DNA from: Dehalococcoidia bacterium
GTDB taxonomy: Bacteria > Chloroflexota > Dehalococcoidia > Lucifugimonadales > UBA3495
Assembly: GCA_022451925.1 (NCBI GenBank)
Contig: JAKUNL010000002.1
Location: forward strand, 56,502 to 120,501
Direction of reading: 5' to 3'
Length of the DNA: 64,000 nt
Shown: piece after piece, positions 29,806-39,347 of the stretch
Layout: every line of letters begins with the position of its first letter
Numbering within the stretch: position 1 is the first letter of the stretch
The notes under the pieces: model-generated
What the model was told of the DNA's origin: nothing
The model's input: only the letters and a program-made list of their open reading frames with translations
Database searches by the model: none
Position numbers and translations under genes: made by a program

Positions 29806-30555
29806 TTAATCCCCGGTGGTTTGAGCCATGCGATCTTCTTTCTGAGAGCTTTCGGCGAAGATGGATTTCCGCATTTGGCATCCACCTGAAACACATTCTG
29901 CAATGTTGGAACATTTGCCGTTGGTATCTTTCCCCGACAGGCTGTTCATCAGGGTTTTTAGGGCTTTTTCTTCTTGGCCGTTTTGGGCCATTTCCAGGAT
30001 CTCATCGGTCATGCAGCACTGCCACCGTTGGGGGTCAATGGCCATTTTCTCTTCTTTGATGATCCGACGGGCTTTGGAGAGGACATCGGTAGCCCCGGCC
30101 CAATCCAGCACGGATGATACTTCCATGTTCTCGCGTAGCTTGCGTGCCAAAGCAGGACTGGCGCCACCAGTGGAGATGGCCACAGTGACTGGACCTTTGG
30201 ATACTATAGAAGGAGCGATGAATGAACATCGGGGCATATCATCCACGGCATTTAGTAAGATGCCTTGATTTTCCGCCTCTTCAAAGATTTCTTGATTGAC
30301 CTCTCGGTCATTGGTGGCAGCTATGGCCAAGAACGCTCCTTGCAGGTCGCCATGCTGATATTTTCGAAGCTCAAGTTCAATCTTGCCAGCTTGTGCAAAG
30401 TCACGAATTCCTTGTGTGGCAACAGGGCTGATGACAATGATCTGGGCTGCCGATTCCAGCAGCTTGGCGATTTTGCCTTCGGCTATCTGTCCGCCGCCGA
30501 TGATAACGGCTCGGCGCCTGGTTAAGTTTAGAAATACGGGGTAAAAAGTGGCCAT
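29806..30555 (-). CDS. Met8-like precorrin-2 dehydrogenase/sirohydrochlorin ferrochelatase with Cys-containing C-terminal extension
   Basis: FYPVFLNLTRRRAVIIGGGQIAEGKIAKLLESAAQIIVISP, LLNAVDDMPRCSFIAPSIVSKGPVTVAISTGGASPALARKLRE; tail WQCC...GKCSNIAECVSGGCQMRKS. Confidence 0.92.
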   Translation of the reverse strand: MATFYPVFLNLTRRRAVIIGGGQIAEGKIAKLLESAAQIIVISPVATQGIRDFAQAGKIELELRKYQHGDLQGAFLAIAATNDREVNQEIFEEAENQGILLNAVDDMPRCSFIAPSIVSKGPVTVAISTGGASPALARKLRENMEVSSVLDWAGATDVLSKARRIIKEEKMAIDPQRWQCCMTDEILEMAQNGQEEKALKTLMNSLSGKDTNGKCSNIAECVSGGCQMRKSIFAESSQKEDRMAQTTGD

Positions 30556-30615
30556 TAGCTCCCTATTTTAGATACTTGACGTTTACAAGGTACTATTTAG
30601 TTTAGTGTTTCAGGA

Positions 30616-31698
30616 TTACGCCGTTGTAACGGCATCGGGTTTTTCGACTTCCAGATAGTCGTCGTAATCTGGTACGAAATAACGAACCCTAGTCTTCTTG
30701 TATTCTCGAGTGCTGTAGAGTACTAGTCGTTCGGTTATCCCAGTCGCTTCACTGATCTCGGTGTTGATCTCTTCGCAGCCCTCAGGCGTAGTTGCGTGGA
30801 CCATGGTGAAATGCGTATAGGGCCAGTCCGGGAATGTTGGTCGCTCGTAGCAATGCGTCACTGCGTTGTGAGCCGCCATTGTAAGACCAACTTCTTCAGA
30901 TCGCTCCTCCGGAACTTTCCAAACTATCATCGCATTTGCCCTGAATCCCGATCGGCGATGATGCAATACCGCACTGTACCGGCGCATTATGCGACGATCT
31001 TGGAAATCTTTAACCATGGTGAATAGATCTTCAGTCGAGATGCTGAGATTTTTGGCTAGATTATCAAAGGGTAGGGGAACTAGTGCCAAATCTTCTTGCA
31101 TTTGGCGGATAGCTTCTTTCTCGAAATCGGTGACCGGGATTGCCTGGTTCCAGGTTTCTGCGAATTCTTTATCGGCAGCAGTTTCACCGCCAGATTTTTC
31201 TGCATTTATGTTGTCTGGACTGAAATTGAATGACGATCCTTTCTTTTTGACCATATCAAAGTTGACGCCAATCTTGAAGAACCGTTTCGTAGGCATAAGC
31301 CGTTGTTCCAGAGCCCCTGTCTTGCGAGCCATGTAACCGGCGATGGTTGCCAGATCGTGTTCCGGGGGTACGGCTAGGGTAAACCACAGGTTGTAGTATG
31401 AGCCTTCTCTCGCGTAGTTATGGCTAACTCCGGGGTGCTTGTTTATTTCCAGCGCTGCCTTATGAAGTTGCTCTGGCTCGTAGGCAGCGGCCACAAGGGT
31501 GGTCTTGAATCCAAGGCGCCGGGTGTCAAATATAGCGCTAATTTGGCGTAGGACGTTGGTCCGTTTCAGTTCGGTCAAACGATTGATTACTTCTTGTTCA
31601 GTAACCCCGACAGCTTCTCCCAACTTTTGATATGGTCGATCAACCATGGGGAAGGGCGCTTGAATCTTGTTCAACAACTCTCGATCGATGTTATCCAT
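30616..31698 (-). CDS. siroheme decarboxylase-like protein, AhbA/AhbB (NirD/L-type, Lrp/AsnC fold) fused in one chain
   Basis: Two successive halves: ELLNKIQAPFPMVDRPYQKLGEAVGVTEQEVINRLTELKRTNVLRQISAIFDTRRLGFKTTLVA and EAIRQMQEDLALVPLPFDNLAKNLSISTEDLFTMVKDFQDRRIMRRYSAVLHHRRSGFRANAMIVWKVPEE. Both carry the AhbA/B pattern. Confidence 0.9.
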   Translation of the reverse strand: MDNIDRELLNKIQAPFPMVDRPYQKLGEAVGVTEQEVINRLTELKRTNVLRQISAIFDTRRLGFKTTLVAAAYEPEQLHKAALEINKHPGVSHNYAREGSYYNLWFTLAVPPEHDLATIAGYMARKTGALEQRLMPTKRFFKIGVNFDMVKKKGSSFNFSPDNINAEKSGGETAADKEFAETWNQAIPVTDFEKEAIRQMQEDLALVPLPFDNLAKNLSISTEDLFTMVKDFQDRRIMRRYSAVLHHRRSGFRANAMIVWKVPEERSEEVGLTMAAHNAVTHCYERPTFPDWPYTHFTMVHATTPEGCEEINTEISEATGITERLVLYSTREYKKTRVRYFVPDYDDYLEVEKPDAVTTA

Positions 31699-31755
31699 GC
31701 CTGTTATTGATCCTCCAGACGAGTTTGAATGAATTTCGGTTTATACATGTGAATC

Positions 31756-32358
31756 TCAGTATGAGTCTGCCATTCCAACGAGGACCCGGTCAGCTGTCTC
31801 TATGATTCTGGCCCAGGAGCCAGGGTTGGTCGAGTCCAGAACCATGGTTCTGAAGAAAACAAAGGCTTCAATGGTGTCTTTTAATGCCACGCCCCTCTCT
31901 GACATCTCTGTACCGTATTCACGTCCGAGAAGGTGGGCTTCGTCCAGCAACTCTTGGCGGCGTCGGCGGGCACTAGACTCCTGGAGCAGTATGGAAAGAA
32001 GCCTGCGACCAAAGAGTCGCATACGCACTTTACCTTCTTCCTCTACGCTCTGATACCAGGGTTGTTGGAGGACGTCATTTCGTCCCAGGCGGCGGCGAAT
32101 CTTACGTAGAGCGGAGCCTTCAACTGCGTCATCCCGTACTTGGTCTTGTGCCTGTTCAGGTGCATTTGCAAATGATTCAACGTCGCTTCGGAGGAATCGA
32201 CGGTGTCCACCTGGAGTTCGGTAAACACGAAGATAGCCGTTATCGGCCCATTGTCTAAGCGTGGTGTTGCTTACATCTAGTAGGCGACAGGCGTCCCGTA
32301 GTGAGAGCCATTGTGATTTATCCGTTATTTGGCTGTAGGCGCTCTGAAGTTCTACCAA
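31756..32358 (-). CDS. MerR/excisionase-type helix-turn-helix regulator with C-terminal helical domain
   Basis: SLRDACRLLDVSNTTLRQWADNGYLRVYRTPGGHRRFLRSDVESF: winged HTH of MerR/BldC type; TTG start in the ORF track. Confidence 0.85.
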   Translation of the reverse strand: MVELQSAYSQITDKSQWLSLRDACRLLDVSNTTLRQWADNGYLRVYRTPGGHRRFLRSDVESFANAPEQAQDQVRDDAVEGSALRKIRRRLGRNDVLQQPWYQSVEEEGKVRMRLFGRRLLSILLQESSARRRRQELLDEAHLLGREYGTEMSERGVALKDTIEAFVFFRTMVLDSTNPGSWARIIETADRVLVGMADSY

Positions 32359-32400
32359 GCTAAATCAGTCCGGAGGATATATGAGGAATTTATCGCCTTT

Positions 32401-32420
32401 AAATCTATAAAAATCTATAA
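32401..32420. repeat. 10-bp exact tandem repeat upstream of the HTH gene (possible operator)
   Basis: AAATCTATAA-AAATCTATAA, about 43 bp upstream of the HTH start. Confidence 0.4.
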
Positions 32421-32677
32421 GAAACTTAACTTTAAATTATCGCCATCAACGAATTTAGCATAAGGGTTTGTCGCAGTCAATCGGTTTTGGAGTTAGATTG
32501 GTACAACTACTGAATGGTGCCTAGAAATCACTGTTTGGTCTGAATTATGTAATGCTCTATTCATAGCAATCACAGGTATGTTAGAAATAGTATCGAATCA
32601 GGTTTATGGTATTAGGTTTCGCTGTTGATTTGAATCTTCTCCAAATGGTTCGATGCCGTTAATATAGGCAGCAGATC

Positions 32678-33493
32678 ATGTTGAATCTTACTCCTGAATT
32701 CTCTAAATCACTGGATCAAGCTGCCTATCTTGTCTCTCACTCAGAACATGTGGTCATGTTGGCTGGGGCTGGGCTTTCAGTTGAGAGTGGAATCCCTCCA
32801 TTTCGGGGACCAGGTGGACTATGGGCCAATGGCAAAGGGCAAACCAATCTTTCATACCGAGAATTCCTGCGAAATCCAGGAGAATGGTGGGAAACGCGCT
32901 TTCGCAATGAAGACAAGCCTGGTGACCCAACCTACGAACTTAAAATCGCCGTAGATCAAGCATCTCCCAACCCTGGGCATCATGCCATCGTTGAGATGGA
33001 ACAGCATGGGTTTTTGCAGTGTGTGGTGACTCAAAATGTGGATAATCTCCACCGAGTGGCGGGCAACCAAAACATATTGGAGATTCATGGAAACCGCAGT
33101 TTTTTGCGGTGTATCAAGTGTGGAAACCGTCTACCTCGGGATGATTATCACTTTGATATTTTGCCTCCCAGGTGCACCCAATGTGACGGCATTATCAAAA
33201 TGGATACGGTGATGTTTGGCGAACCTATCCCTGAAGACGTGCTTATGGCCTGCCGTCAACAGGTTGAAACCTGTGACTTGATGCTGTTAGTGGGCACCTC
33301 TGGGACCGTCAATCCTGCGGCACGATTCCCGATAATAGCTAAAGAACTAGGCGCATCTTTGATTGAGATCAACCCTGATGAAACACCCCTCACGCCCTGG
33401 TGCGATATCATCCTGAACGGATCTTCTGGAGAGCTACTTCCCCTGCTCTTAAAAAGGCTCTTAAACATCAGCCTGATTGAGCGTGGAACCTGA
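32678..33493 (+). CDS. SIR2-family NAD-dependent deacylase
   Basis: VVMLAGAGLSVESGIPPFRG, VTQNVDNLHRVAGNQNILEIHGN, CIKC...CTQC zinc site, MFGEPIP, LLVGTSGTVNPAARFP. Confidence 0.95.
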   Translation: MLNLTPEFSKSLDQAAYLVSHSEHVVMLAGAGLSVESGIPPFRGPGGLWANGKGQTNLSYREFLRNPGEWWETRFRNEDKPGDPTYELKIAVDQASPNPGHHAIVEMEQHGFLQCVVTQNVDNLHRVAGNQNILEIHGNRSFLRCIKCGNRLPRDDYHFDILPPRCTQCDGIIKMDTVMFGEPIPEDVLMACRQQVETCDLMLLVGTSGTVNPAARFPIIAKELGASLIEINPDETPLTPWCDIILNGSSGELLPLLLKRLLNISLIERGT

Positions 33494-33592
33494 GCATAAA
33501 TGCTATAATCCCCATTCGGTAAGTCTGTCTAGTTCGCTGTTCTGGCAGACTTATTTCGAAAGCAATTCCCTATACGACTGGAGTCCAACTTA

Positions 33593-34846
33593 ATGGATCC
33601 TATATTGGCCCGTTTCGGATTGGGAGACCCTGAGTGGTTGGACCCGGCCACCGCTGGAGTTATAGTATTGATCTCCCTTGTGGTGGCTTTTATATTCCAC
33701 AAAGCCATCGTTCCTATCACTTTGCGGTTTACAAATTGGACTTCCACCGACCTCGATGAACGCCTGGTTAAATCTATCAGATGGCCACTGACTTTGGGCA
33801 TTCTGTCGTTGGGTGCTTACTTGGCTGTGACAATCTCCTGGGATTTAACTGTAACGGAACGTGATCGCGCTGATGCCATTGCTCGTGGTTTAGGAGTCGT
33901 GGTCGGGATTACAGCAGTGGTCGGGCTGATCTCTAGTACTATAGATTGGTATCTAGCATCCCTATCTAATCGTGCCAACCACGTGGTGGATCTGCGCCTG
34001 TTCCCATTGATCAGGCGGGTGGGCAGTGTGATCATATACGTCATTGGCGCGTTGTTGGTCATGGATGTGATGGATATCAACATCAGTCCTTTGATTGCCG
34101 GTCTTGGATTGGGTGGCCTCGCTGTCGCCCTGGCTATTCAGCCCACTCTTGCAAACTTGTTTGCCGGCACGTATGTGATGACTGAAGGGGTGATTTCTAC
34201 GGGTGATTACATTGAACTAGAAGGTGGCATGGCCGGATATGTTGTGGAGGTGGGTTGGCGTAGCACTCGCATTCGCACTTGGGGCAACAATCTCGTTGTG
34301 GTGCCAAACGCTCGATTTGCTGAGACCATAATCACCAACTATCAGCAACCGGCACCTGCAGTGAACGTATATGTCACTTGTGGTGTCAGTTACGACAGTG
34401 ATCTTGACCATGTTGAGAAGATTTGCCGTGAGGTAATGGACGATTTAGTGCAGAATGACAGTAACGCTATCAGATCCTACGGCTCTTGGTTCGCCTTCGA
34501 TGCTTTTGGGGACTCAAACGTAGACTTCTGGTTGTTTATGCAAGCCCGGGACCGTGTGGCAAGTTTCAACTTGCAGTCAACGCTAATTAAGAACTTGCAC
34601 CGTGAGTTCCGGGTAGAGAACATTATCATCAATTATCCGGTACGCACCTTGCAATTCCCAGATGGTTTTACTCCGGAAATGCTTGGCGCTATACAAACAT
34701 CTGCTAATTCGACTCCTGACCTAAGCTCACGACCTGAGCGCCTGTCTCGTGAAGCCCGTCTTTACGAAGAAGGAGGACCTGACATAGACGGTGTCCCTCC
34801 AGGTGGGGGAGAAAGCCCGATGGGGACTCCAGACGCCCCTATGTAA
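33593..34846 (+). CDS. MscS-family mechanosensitive ion channel
   Basis: N-terminal TM helices; pore/beta region SPLIAGLGLGGLAVALAIQPTLANLFAGTYVMTEGVISTGDYIELEGGMAGYVVEVGWRSTRIRTWGNNLVVVPNARFAETIITNY. Confidence 0.93.
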   Translation: MDPILARFGLGDPEWLDPATAGVIVLISLVVAFIFHKAIVPITLRFTNWTSTDLDERLVKSIRWPLTLGILSLGAYLAVTISWDLTVTERDRADAIARGLGVVVGITAVVGLISSTIDWYLASLSNRANHVVDLRLFPLIRRVGSVIIYVIGALLVMDVMDINISPLIAGLGLGGLAVALAIQPTLANLFAGTYVMTEGVISTGDYIELEGGMAGYVVEVGWRSTRIRTWGNNLVVVPNARFAETIITNYQQPAPAVNVYVTCGVSYDSDLDHVEKICREVMDDLVQNDSNAIRSYGSWFAFDAFGDSNVDFWLFMQARDRVASFNLQSTLIKNLHREFRVENIIINYPVRTLQFPDGFTPEMLGAIQTSANSTPDLSSRPERLSREARLYEEGGPDIDGVPPGGGESPMGTPDAPM

Positions 34847-34915
34847 TGACTCAGTGTTGTATCGGGTATATCCCCCGGTAACTTTTGATAATTCGGTTTT
34901 TAGATTCTGGTCAGC

Positions 34916-34944
34916 TTGCCCGCGCTGGGACCAGTCGCTATAAT
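34916..34944 (+). promoter_or_regulatory. sigma70-like promoter for the tRNA gene
   Basis: TTGCCC (34916-34921), 17-bp spacer, TATAAT (34939-34944), 33 bp before the tRNA 5' end. Confidence 0.7.
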
Positions 34945-34977
34945 TCTCAAGTGGCTTTTAGCCACGACCCACAATGT

Positions 34978-35054
34978 GGGCCTGTAGCTCAGGTGGCTAG
35001 AGCGCGGTCCTGATAAGACCGAGGTCGTTGGTTCGAGTCCATCCAGGCCCACCA
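34978..35054 (+). tRNA. tRNA-Ile (anticodon GAT), CCA encoded
   Basis: GGGCCTG acceptor pairs with CAGGCCC; anticodon stem-loop CGGTC-CTGATAA-GACCG; T-arm GGTTCGAGTCC; 3' ACCA. Confidence 0.97.
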
Positions 35055-35065
35055 TCATGTAAAAG

Positions 35066-35100
35066 AAAGTGCCCCGGTCATTCGTGACTGGGGCACTTTT
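35066..35100 (+). terminator. intrinsic terminator after tRNA-Ile
   Basis: AAAGTGCCCCGGTCA-TTCG-TGACTGGGGCACTTTT: 15-bp stem with one G-T pair, TTCG loop, T-run. Confidence 0.9.
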
Positions 35101-35260
35101 ATATCTAGGATGAGTGATGATGGGGTCTATTGTGGCGTTGGTTGGCTCCTGCGGTGGTGACGACGCGGCTATAGCCGCAGCTTCTCTAACTCCGCGATTA
35201 GATACATATATCATGTAGCATCTTTGAGTTCAGGAGACCAAGTGGTTGGTTCGTAGATTG

Positions 35261-37108
35261 TTAGGTAGAGATTATTCTCTGTCTTGGTAGGTTCTTTTCA
35301 ACCCACTCTAGTTCTTCTTCTGCGGTGTCGAAGTACTCGAATCGGTGAAACAACTTAGTTGACCCTCGGGACGCTCGCAAAGCTCGTCTCCTCGTATCGG
35401 TAGCTGGTAGGTCAATCACCAATTTGGCTGGGTCTATGACAACCCCATAAGACTCATTGGCAGCATGGATACTTACGAAACCGTCTAGCACGTCAGTGAG
35501 GACTTGGTCTGGTTCCCGATCTGATGGGTCGCCCCAGCCGCCGCCTCCGGCGGTGTAGACGCGCACTAAGTCGCCCTTTTTCCAGAAATTATCGTCTGAG
35601 AAAGGTTTTATTTCTTGCTCCTGAGGGGTGTCTGGATTGAGAACGACCCTGGACGTTCCGCCGCCCATTCCACCGTTCACTCCCCAAGTTGGAAATACGT
35701 TATTTTCCACTCGGAGTCCAAAAGTTCCCTCGTCGGCGAGGATGCGGACGTCGCGAATGATTCCGCAACCGCCTCTCAGCTTGCCTGGGCCGCCAGAGTC
35801 GATTGCAATGGCATACCGTTCCATGCGCAGTGGGTACTCCATCTCCATAAACTCGCCAGGGTAGTTCTCGTTGTGGCGGCTATAGATCGCATCGAGACCG
35901 TCGGCGAAGGGCCTGGCTCCGTGACCCACGGCAATGCCATCAGTGCAGAGTAGCCAGTTGTTGGTGTCTGATTCTTTCATTCGCCAGTAGGCAATCACGT
36001 ATACGGCTGAGCCAGCCATCACATCGCCGTTGGTGGCTTTGGCCAACAAAGCTCTGACGGAGCTCTTCAGTTTAGTGAATGTATGGGCCCGACAGCCTAG
36101 GGCGGCTGGCCAGTCTGGTTGCAGAATGCTTCCTTGGCGTAGTTGGACATCATCGATAGCAGCCACTAGGCCGTGGTTGGAGAGCAGAGACGTGTCGTAC
36201 TGATGAAAATACTGTCCGAAGTAGGCTGCTAAAGCTCCGTCGCTAGCTAGGAAATTGATAGAGCCGTCGGCCTGGTCATCACTAGCCGTGGCGTCCAGTG
36301 TAATCTCGTCGCCTTTGCGGGTCAGTTCGACGTGGTAGGAATACCACTGATCGCTTACTCCTGCATGGTCCATGAAATCTCTAACGCTGAAACTGCCTTG
36401 GGGTATGATTTCTCTGGACTTTTCCCGCACCATTTTGGCCGTGTCTGCCTGGTCTGCGTCTAGGGCAGCTAGGGTTGTCTCTTTGCCAAAGCGCGTAAAC
36501 ATCTCCAATAGACGCTCTTGGGCTCGACTGGCCGCGGCCATTAGTGCTCGAGTGTCGCCCTCTAATAGGTCGGGATAGCGAGAGTTCCTAAGAATCACTC
36601 GGTAGGCCTCGTCGTTAAGTTTTCCCTGGTCGACGATTTTGATGGGCGGAACTAAGGTGCCGTCATGGAATATCTCAGTATTGGCCGGCCCGATACTGCC
36701 CGGACGAGAGCCGCCCAGATCCCAGAAGTGAGCAAAGGAATGGCAATAGGCTACTGGCTCGTTCTCAAAGAACACTGGGGCTAAGAATGTCATATCAGGA
36801 GTGTGGGTGACACTGCCTTTAGACATATACGGGTCGTTGTACCAGTACAAATCACCGGGTGCCATCTTATCCGCTGGGTAGAAGTCCCAGACACATCCAA
36901 CCATATCACTGCCCATGGCATCGCCGAATAGCTCGTGGCCATTCCGGTCGAGGAAATTGACTTGATAATCCTTTTTCTCGCGGATGAAGGCAGACATTGC
37001 TGTCCGCTCGATGAGTAGTTCGCATTCCAGGCGAGCCGACCGTAGTGATCCTCGAATGAGCTGTCTGGTCACGGGGTCAACATAGTTGTTTTGGTTGGTA
37101 CTTATCAT
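35261..37108 (-). CDS. hydantoinase B/oxoprolinase family protein
   Basis: DPVTRQLIRGSLRSARLECELLIERTAMSAFIREKKDYQVNFLDRNG, PGDLYWYNDPYMSKGSVTHTPDMTFLAPVFF, YTAGGGGWGDPSDREPDQVLTDVLDGFVS. Confidence 0.95.
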   Translation of the reverse strand: MISTNQNNYVDPVTRQLIRGSLRSARLECELLIERTAMSAFIREKKDYQVNFLDRNGHELFGDAMGSDMVGCVWDFYPADKMAPGDLYWYNDPYMSKGSVTHTPDMTFLAPVFFENEPVAYCHSFAHFWDLGGSRPGSIGPANTEIFHDGTLVPPIKIVDQGKLNDEAYRVILRNSRYPDLLEGDTRALMAAASRAQERLLEMFTRFGKETTLAALDADQADTAKMVREKSREIIPQGSFSVRDFMDHAGVSDQWYSYHVELTRKGDEITLDATASDDQADGSINFLASDGALAAYFGQYFHQYDTSLLSNHGLVAAIDDVQLRQGSILQPDWPAALGCRAHTFTKLKSSVRALLAKATNGDVMAGSAVYVIAYWRMKESDTNNWLLCTDGIAVGHGARPFADGLDAIYSRHNENYPGEFMEMEYPLRMERYAIAIDSGGPGKLRGGCGIIRDVRILADEGTFGLRVENNVFPTWGVNGGMGGGTSRVVLNPDTPQEQEIKPFSDDNFWKKGDLVRVYTAGGGGWGDPSDREPDQVLTDVLDGFVSIHAANESYGVVIDPAKLVIDLPATDTRRRALRASRGSTKLFHRFEYFDTAEEELEWVEKNLPRQRIIST

Positions 37109-37128
37109 CGGTTTAATCCTAAAATCGA

Positions 37129-39186
37129 TTACGTGATTGGACTCATGATGCAGTTGCCATATTGGTCGATCTGCCCGGTCCAGCCTGGATTTATCAGAAC
37201 GGTGGAGTCCATTCCTTCAAGGATAGCTGGACCTTTGATGTTCGATCCGGGAGCGAGCCGGTTCCGGTCATAGATGTTGCAGTTCACAAATCCGCTAACC
37301 TCATCGAAGAACACCGGTCTCTCGCTGGCTATTGCATCCTCTGGAGCGTCCAGGTTGCTGGGTAGTGTTGGCATCTCCACTGATCCAGCATTTCCGGAGG
37401 CGGTCATCCTCAGGGTCACAATCTCTACAGGCTGGTCTAGAGAGAAGCCGTAAAGTTGTTCGTGGCGGCTATGGAATTCCTTGATTATTTTCTCGATGGT
37501 CTCGTGCGTTACTCTATCGCTGCCGAATTCCAAAGTGACTTCTGAGCCTTGGTGTTCGTATCTGACATCAGCCCCTCGGGAAAATAGGTGCGCATCTGCA
37601 GGTACACCTTCCTCACTTAGCCAGGCGTGGCCTTCGGCCTCCATATCGGAGTAGATCTGTTCCATTCTTTCCGGGTTGTAATCTGGCGGCTTTTGAAGCG
37701 ATGTTCGAGCATAGTCGTTCTTTAATTCGGCGACCAATAGACCGTAGGCCGAGGCGATGCCTGGGTGCAAGGGGGCGACTACTTTGCTTATGCCCAGCAA
37801 GTTGGCTACGTCGATGGAATGCATTGGACCGGCTCCCCCGTAGGCCACCAAAGCGAACTCCCGAGGATCGTGTCCGCGTTCCACGCTGACGTTGCGTATA
37901 GCGCCTACCATGGTGTTATTGGCTATACTCAATATGCCGCTTGCCGCGGCGTGCAGGTCTATATTCAGTGGGCCGGCGATTTTCTTTTCTATTACTTTTG
38001 CGGAAGCCTCGGCGTCTAGTGGCAGTGATCCTCCGGCAATTTGGGTGTTGATACGGCCCAGTACCATGTTGGCGTCGGTTACGGTTGGTTCGGTGCCGCC
38101 TTTGGAGTAGCACACCGGTCCAGGTACCGAACCTGCGCTTGAGGGACCTACCGTTAGACTGCCGTATGGTGAAACCTTGGCGATACTGCCACCGCCGCAT
38201 CCGATTGTTGCAATGTCCAGCATCGGCAGTTGGATAGGCCACGTACCCAGACGCCCAGCCAAATTCAGTGTAGGCTTACCTTCTCGTAGCAATGAAACGT
38301 CGGTGCTGGTACCTCCCATATCGAAGGATATCGAGTTGGATACTCCAGTGTTTTCTGCAATTTGCAGAGTGGCCATGACTCCAGCTGCTGGGCCTGAAAG
38401 GGCGGTGTGCACTGGCTGGCGAATGGCGACTTCAGAACCAATCATTCCGCCGTTTGACTTCATAATAGAGAATGAAGAATCAACAGAGCTTGCTCGTAGG
38501 GAGTTTTCTAGGTTGCCTATGTAACGGCTAACACGGGGCATGACGTAGGCGTTTAGTACAGTGGTCATGGTGCGCTCGTATTCTCGAAAAACCGCCAATA
38601 CCTCTGAAGATAACGAGACCTGGGCACTAGGGTACTCCTCCAGGATCAAATCTCGGGCTCGGTTCTCGTGATCTGCATATGAGTAAGAGTGCAGGAACGA
38701 AACGGCGATGGCTGTGATCTCGTCTTCTCGAAACTTGCGGGCTGCGGTGCGGACCGCGTTTTCGTCCAGTGGTGTTAATACTTTCCCTTCGAAGCTGACC
38801 CGCTCGGGAACTTCAATAATGTCTCGGGGGCGCACTGGCCGCTCTGGTTTGATCCATGATTGCGGGTTGACTTGCCTTGGAGTGCCGTGACGGCCAATCT
38901 CCAACACAAATTTGAACCCGTCTGAAACCACCAGTCCTACTGGAGCACCTTTATTCTCAAGTATTGCATTGGTAGCGATGGTGGTGCCGTGAAATACGTG
39001 TTTGACCTGTGTTGCGCCAACTGAATTTGCGGCGAGTACCTCGCGTAAGCCATTCAGGAATCCGGCGCTGGGGTCGTCGGGAGTGGATGGTGTCTTGTGG
39101 ACTATTTGCTCATTTGTGGTCAAGTTGCATAGGACGATGTCGGTGAATGTTCCACCTACATCAACTGCAACGGAGTAGTTTTCCAT
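37129..39186 (-). CDS. hydantoinase A/oxoprolinase family protein
   Basis: VAVDVGGTFTDIVLCN, VFHGTTIATNAILENKGAPVGLVVSDGF, SISFDMGGTSTDVSLL, ALVAYGGAGPMHSIDVA. Confidence 0.96.
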   Translation of the reverse strand: MENYSVAVDVGGTFTDIVLCNLTTNEQIVHKTPSTPDDPSAGFLNGLREVLAANSVGATQVKHVFHGTTIATNAILENKGAPVGLVVSDGFKFVLEIGRHGTPRQVNPQSWIKPERPVRPRDIIEVPERVSFEGKVLTPLDENAVRTAARKFREDEITAIAVSFLHSYSYADHENRARDLILEEYPSAQVSLSSEVLAVFREYERTMTTVLNAYVMPRVSRYIGNLENSLRASSVDSSFSIMKSNGGMIGSEVAIRQPVHTALSGPAAGVMATLQIAENTGVSNSISFDMGGTSTDVSLLREGKPTLNLAGRLGTWPIQLPMLDIATIGCGGGSIAKVSPYGSLTVGPSSAGSVPGPVCYSKGGTEPTVTDANMVLGRINTQIAGGSLPLDAEASAKVIEKKIAGPLNIDLHAAASGILSIANNTMVGAIRNVSVERGHDPREFALVAYGGAGPMHSIDVANLLGISKVVAPLHPGIASAYGLLVAELKNDYARTSLQKPPDYNPERMEQIYSDMEAEGHAWLSEEGVPADAHLFSRGADVRYEHQGSEVTLEFGSDRVTHETIEKIIKEFHSRHEQLYGFSLDQPVEIVTLRMTASGNAGSVEMPTLPSNLDAPEDAIASERPVFFDEVSGFVNCNIYDRNRLAPGSNIKGPAILEGMDSTVLINPGWTGQIDQYGNCIMSPIT

Positions 39187-39347
39187 ACTTGTATTTCTAC
39201 CTGATGAAAGTTCTCGTGTAAGTCATTATTGCGACGCCATTCTAACAAAGGTGAACGCAAAGCGGGGTAGTACCTACTCAATTGACACTCTTACCTCTTC
39301 GTGACTACACTCACCACCATGACATAATCCAGGGAATAGAACTCCAT

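Noticed and set aside
34900-35214. 104-aa minus-strand ORF containing MVGLDGLEPTTSVLSGPRSSHLSYRP
   Set aside because: This is the antisense translation of the tRNA-Ile gene, a familiar spurious 'GLEPTTSVLSGPRSSHLSYRP' peptide, not a protein-coding gene.
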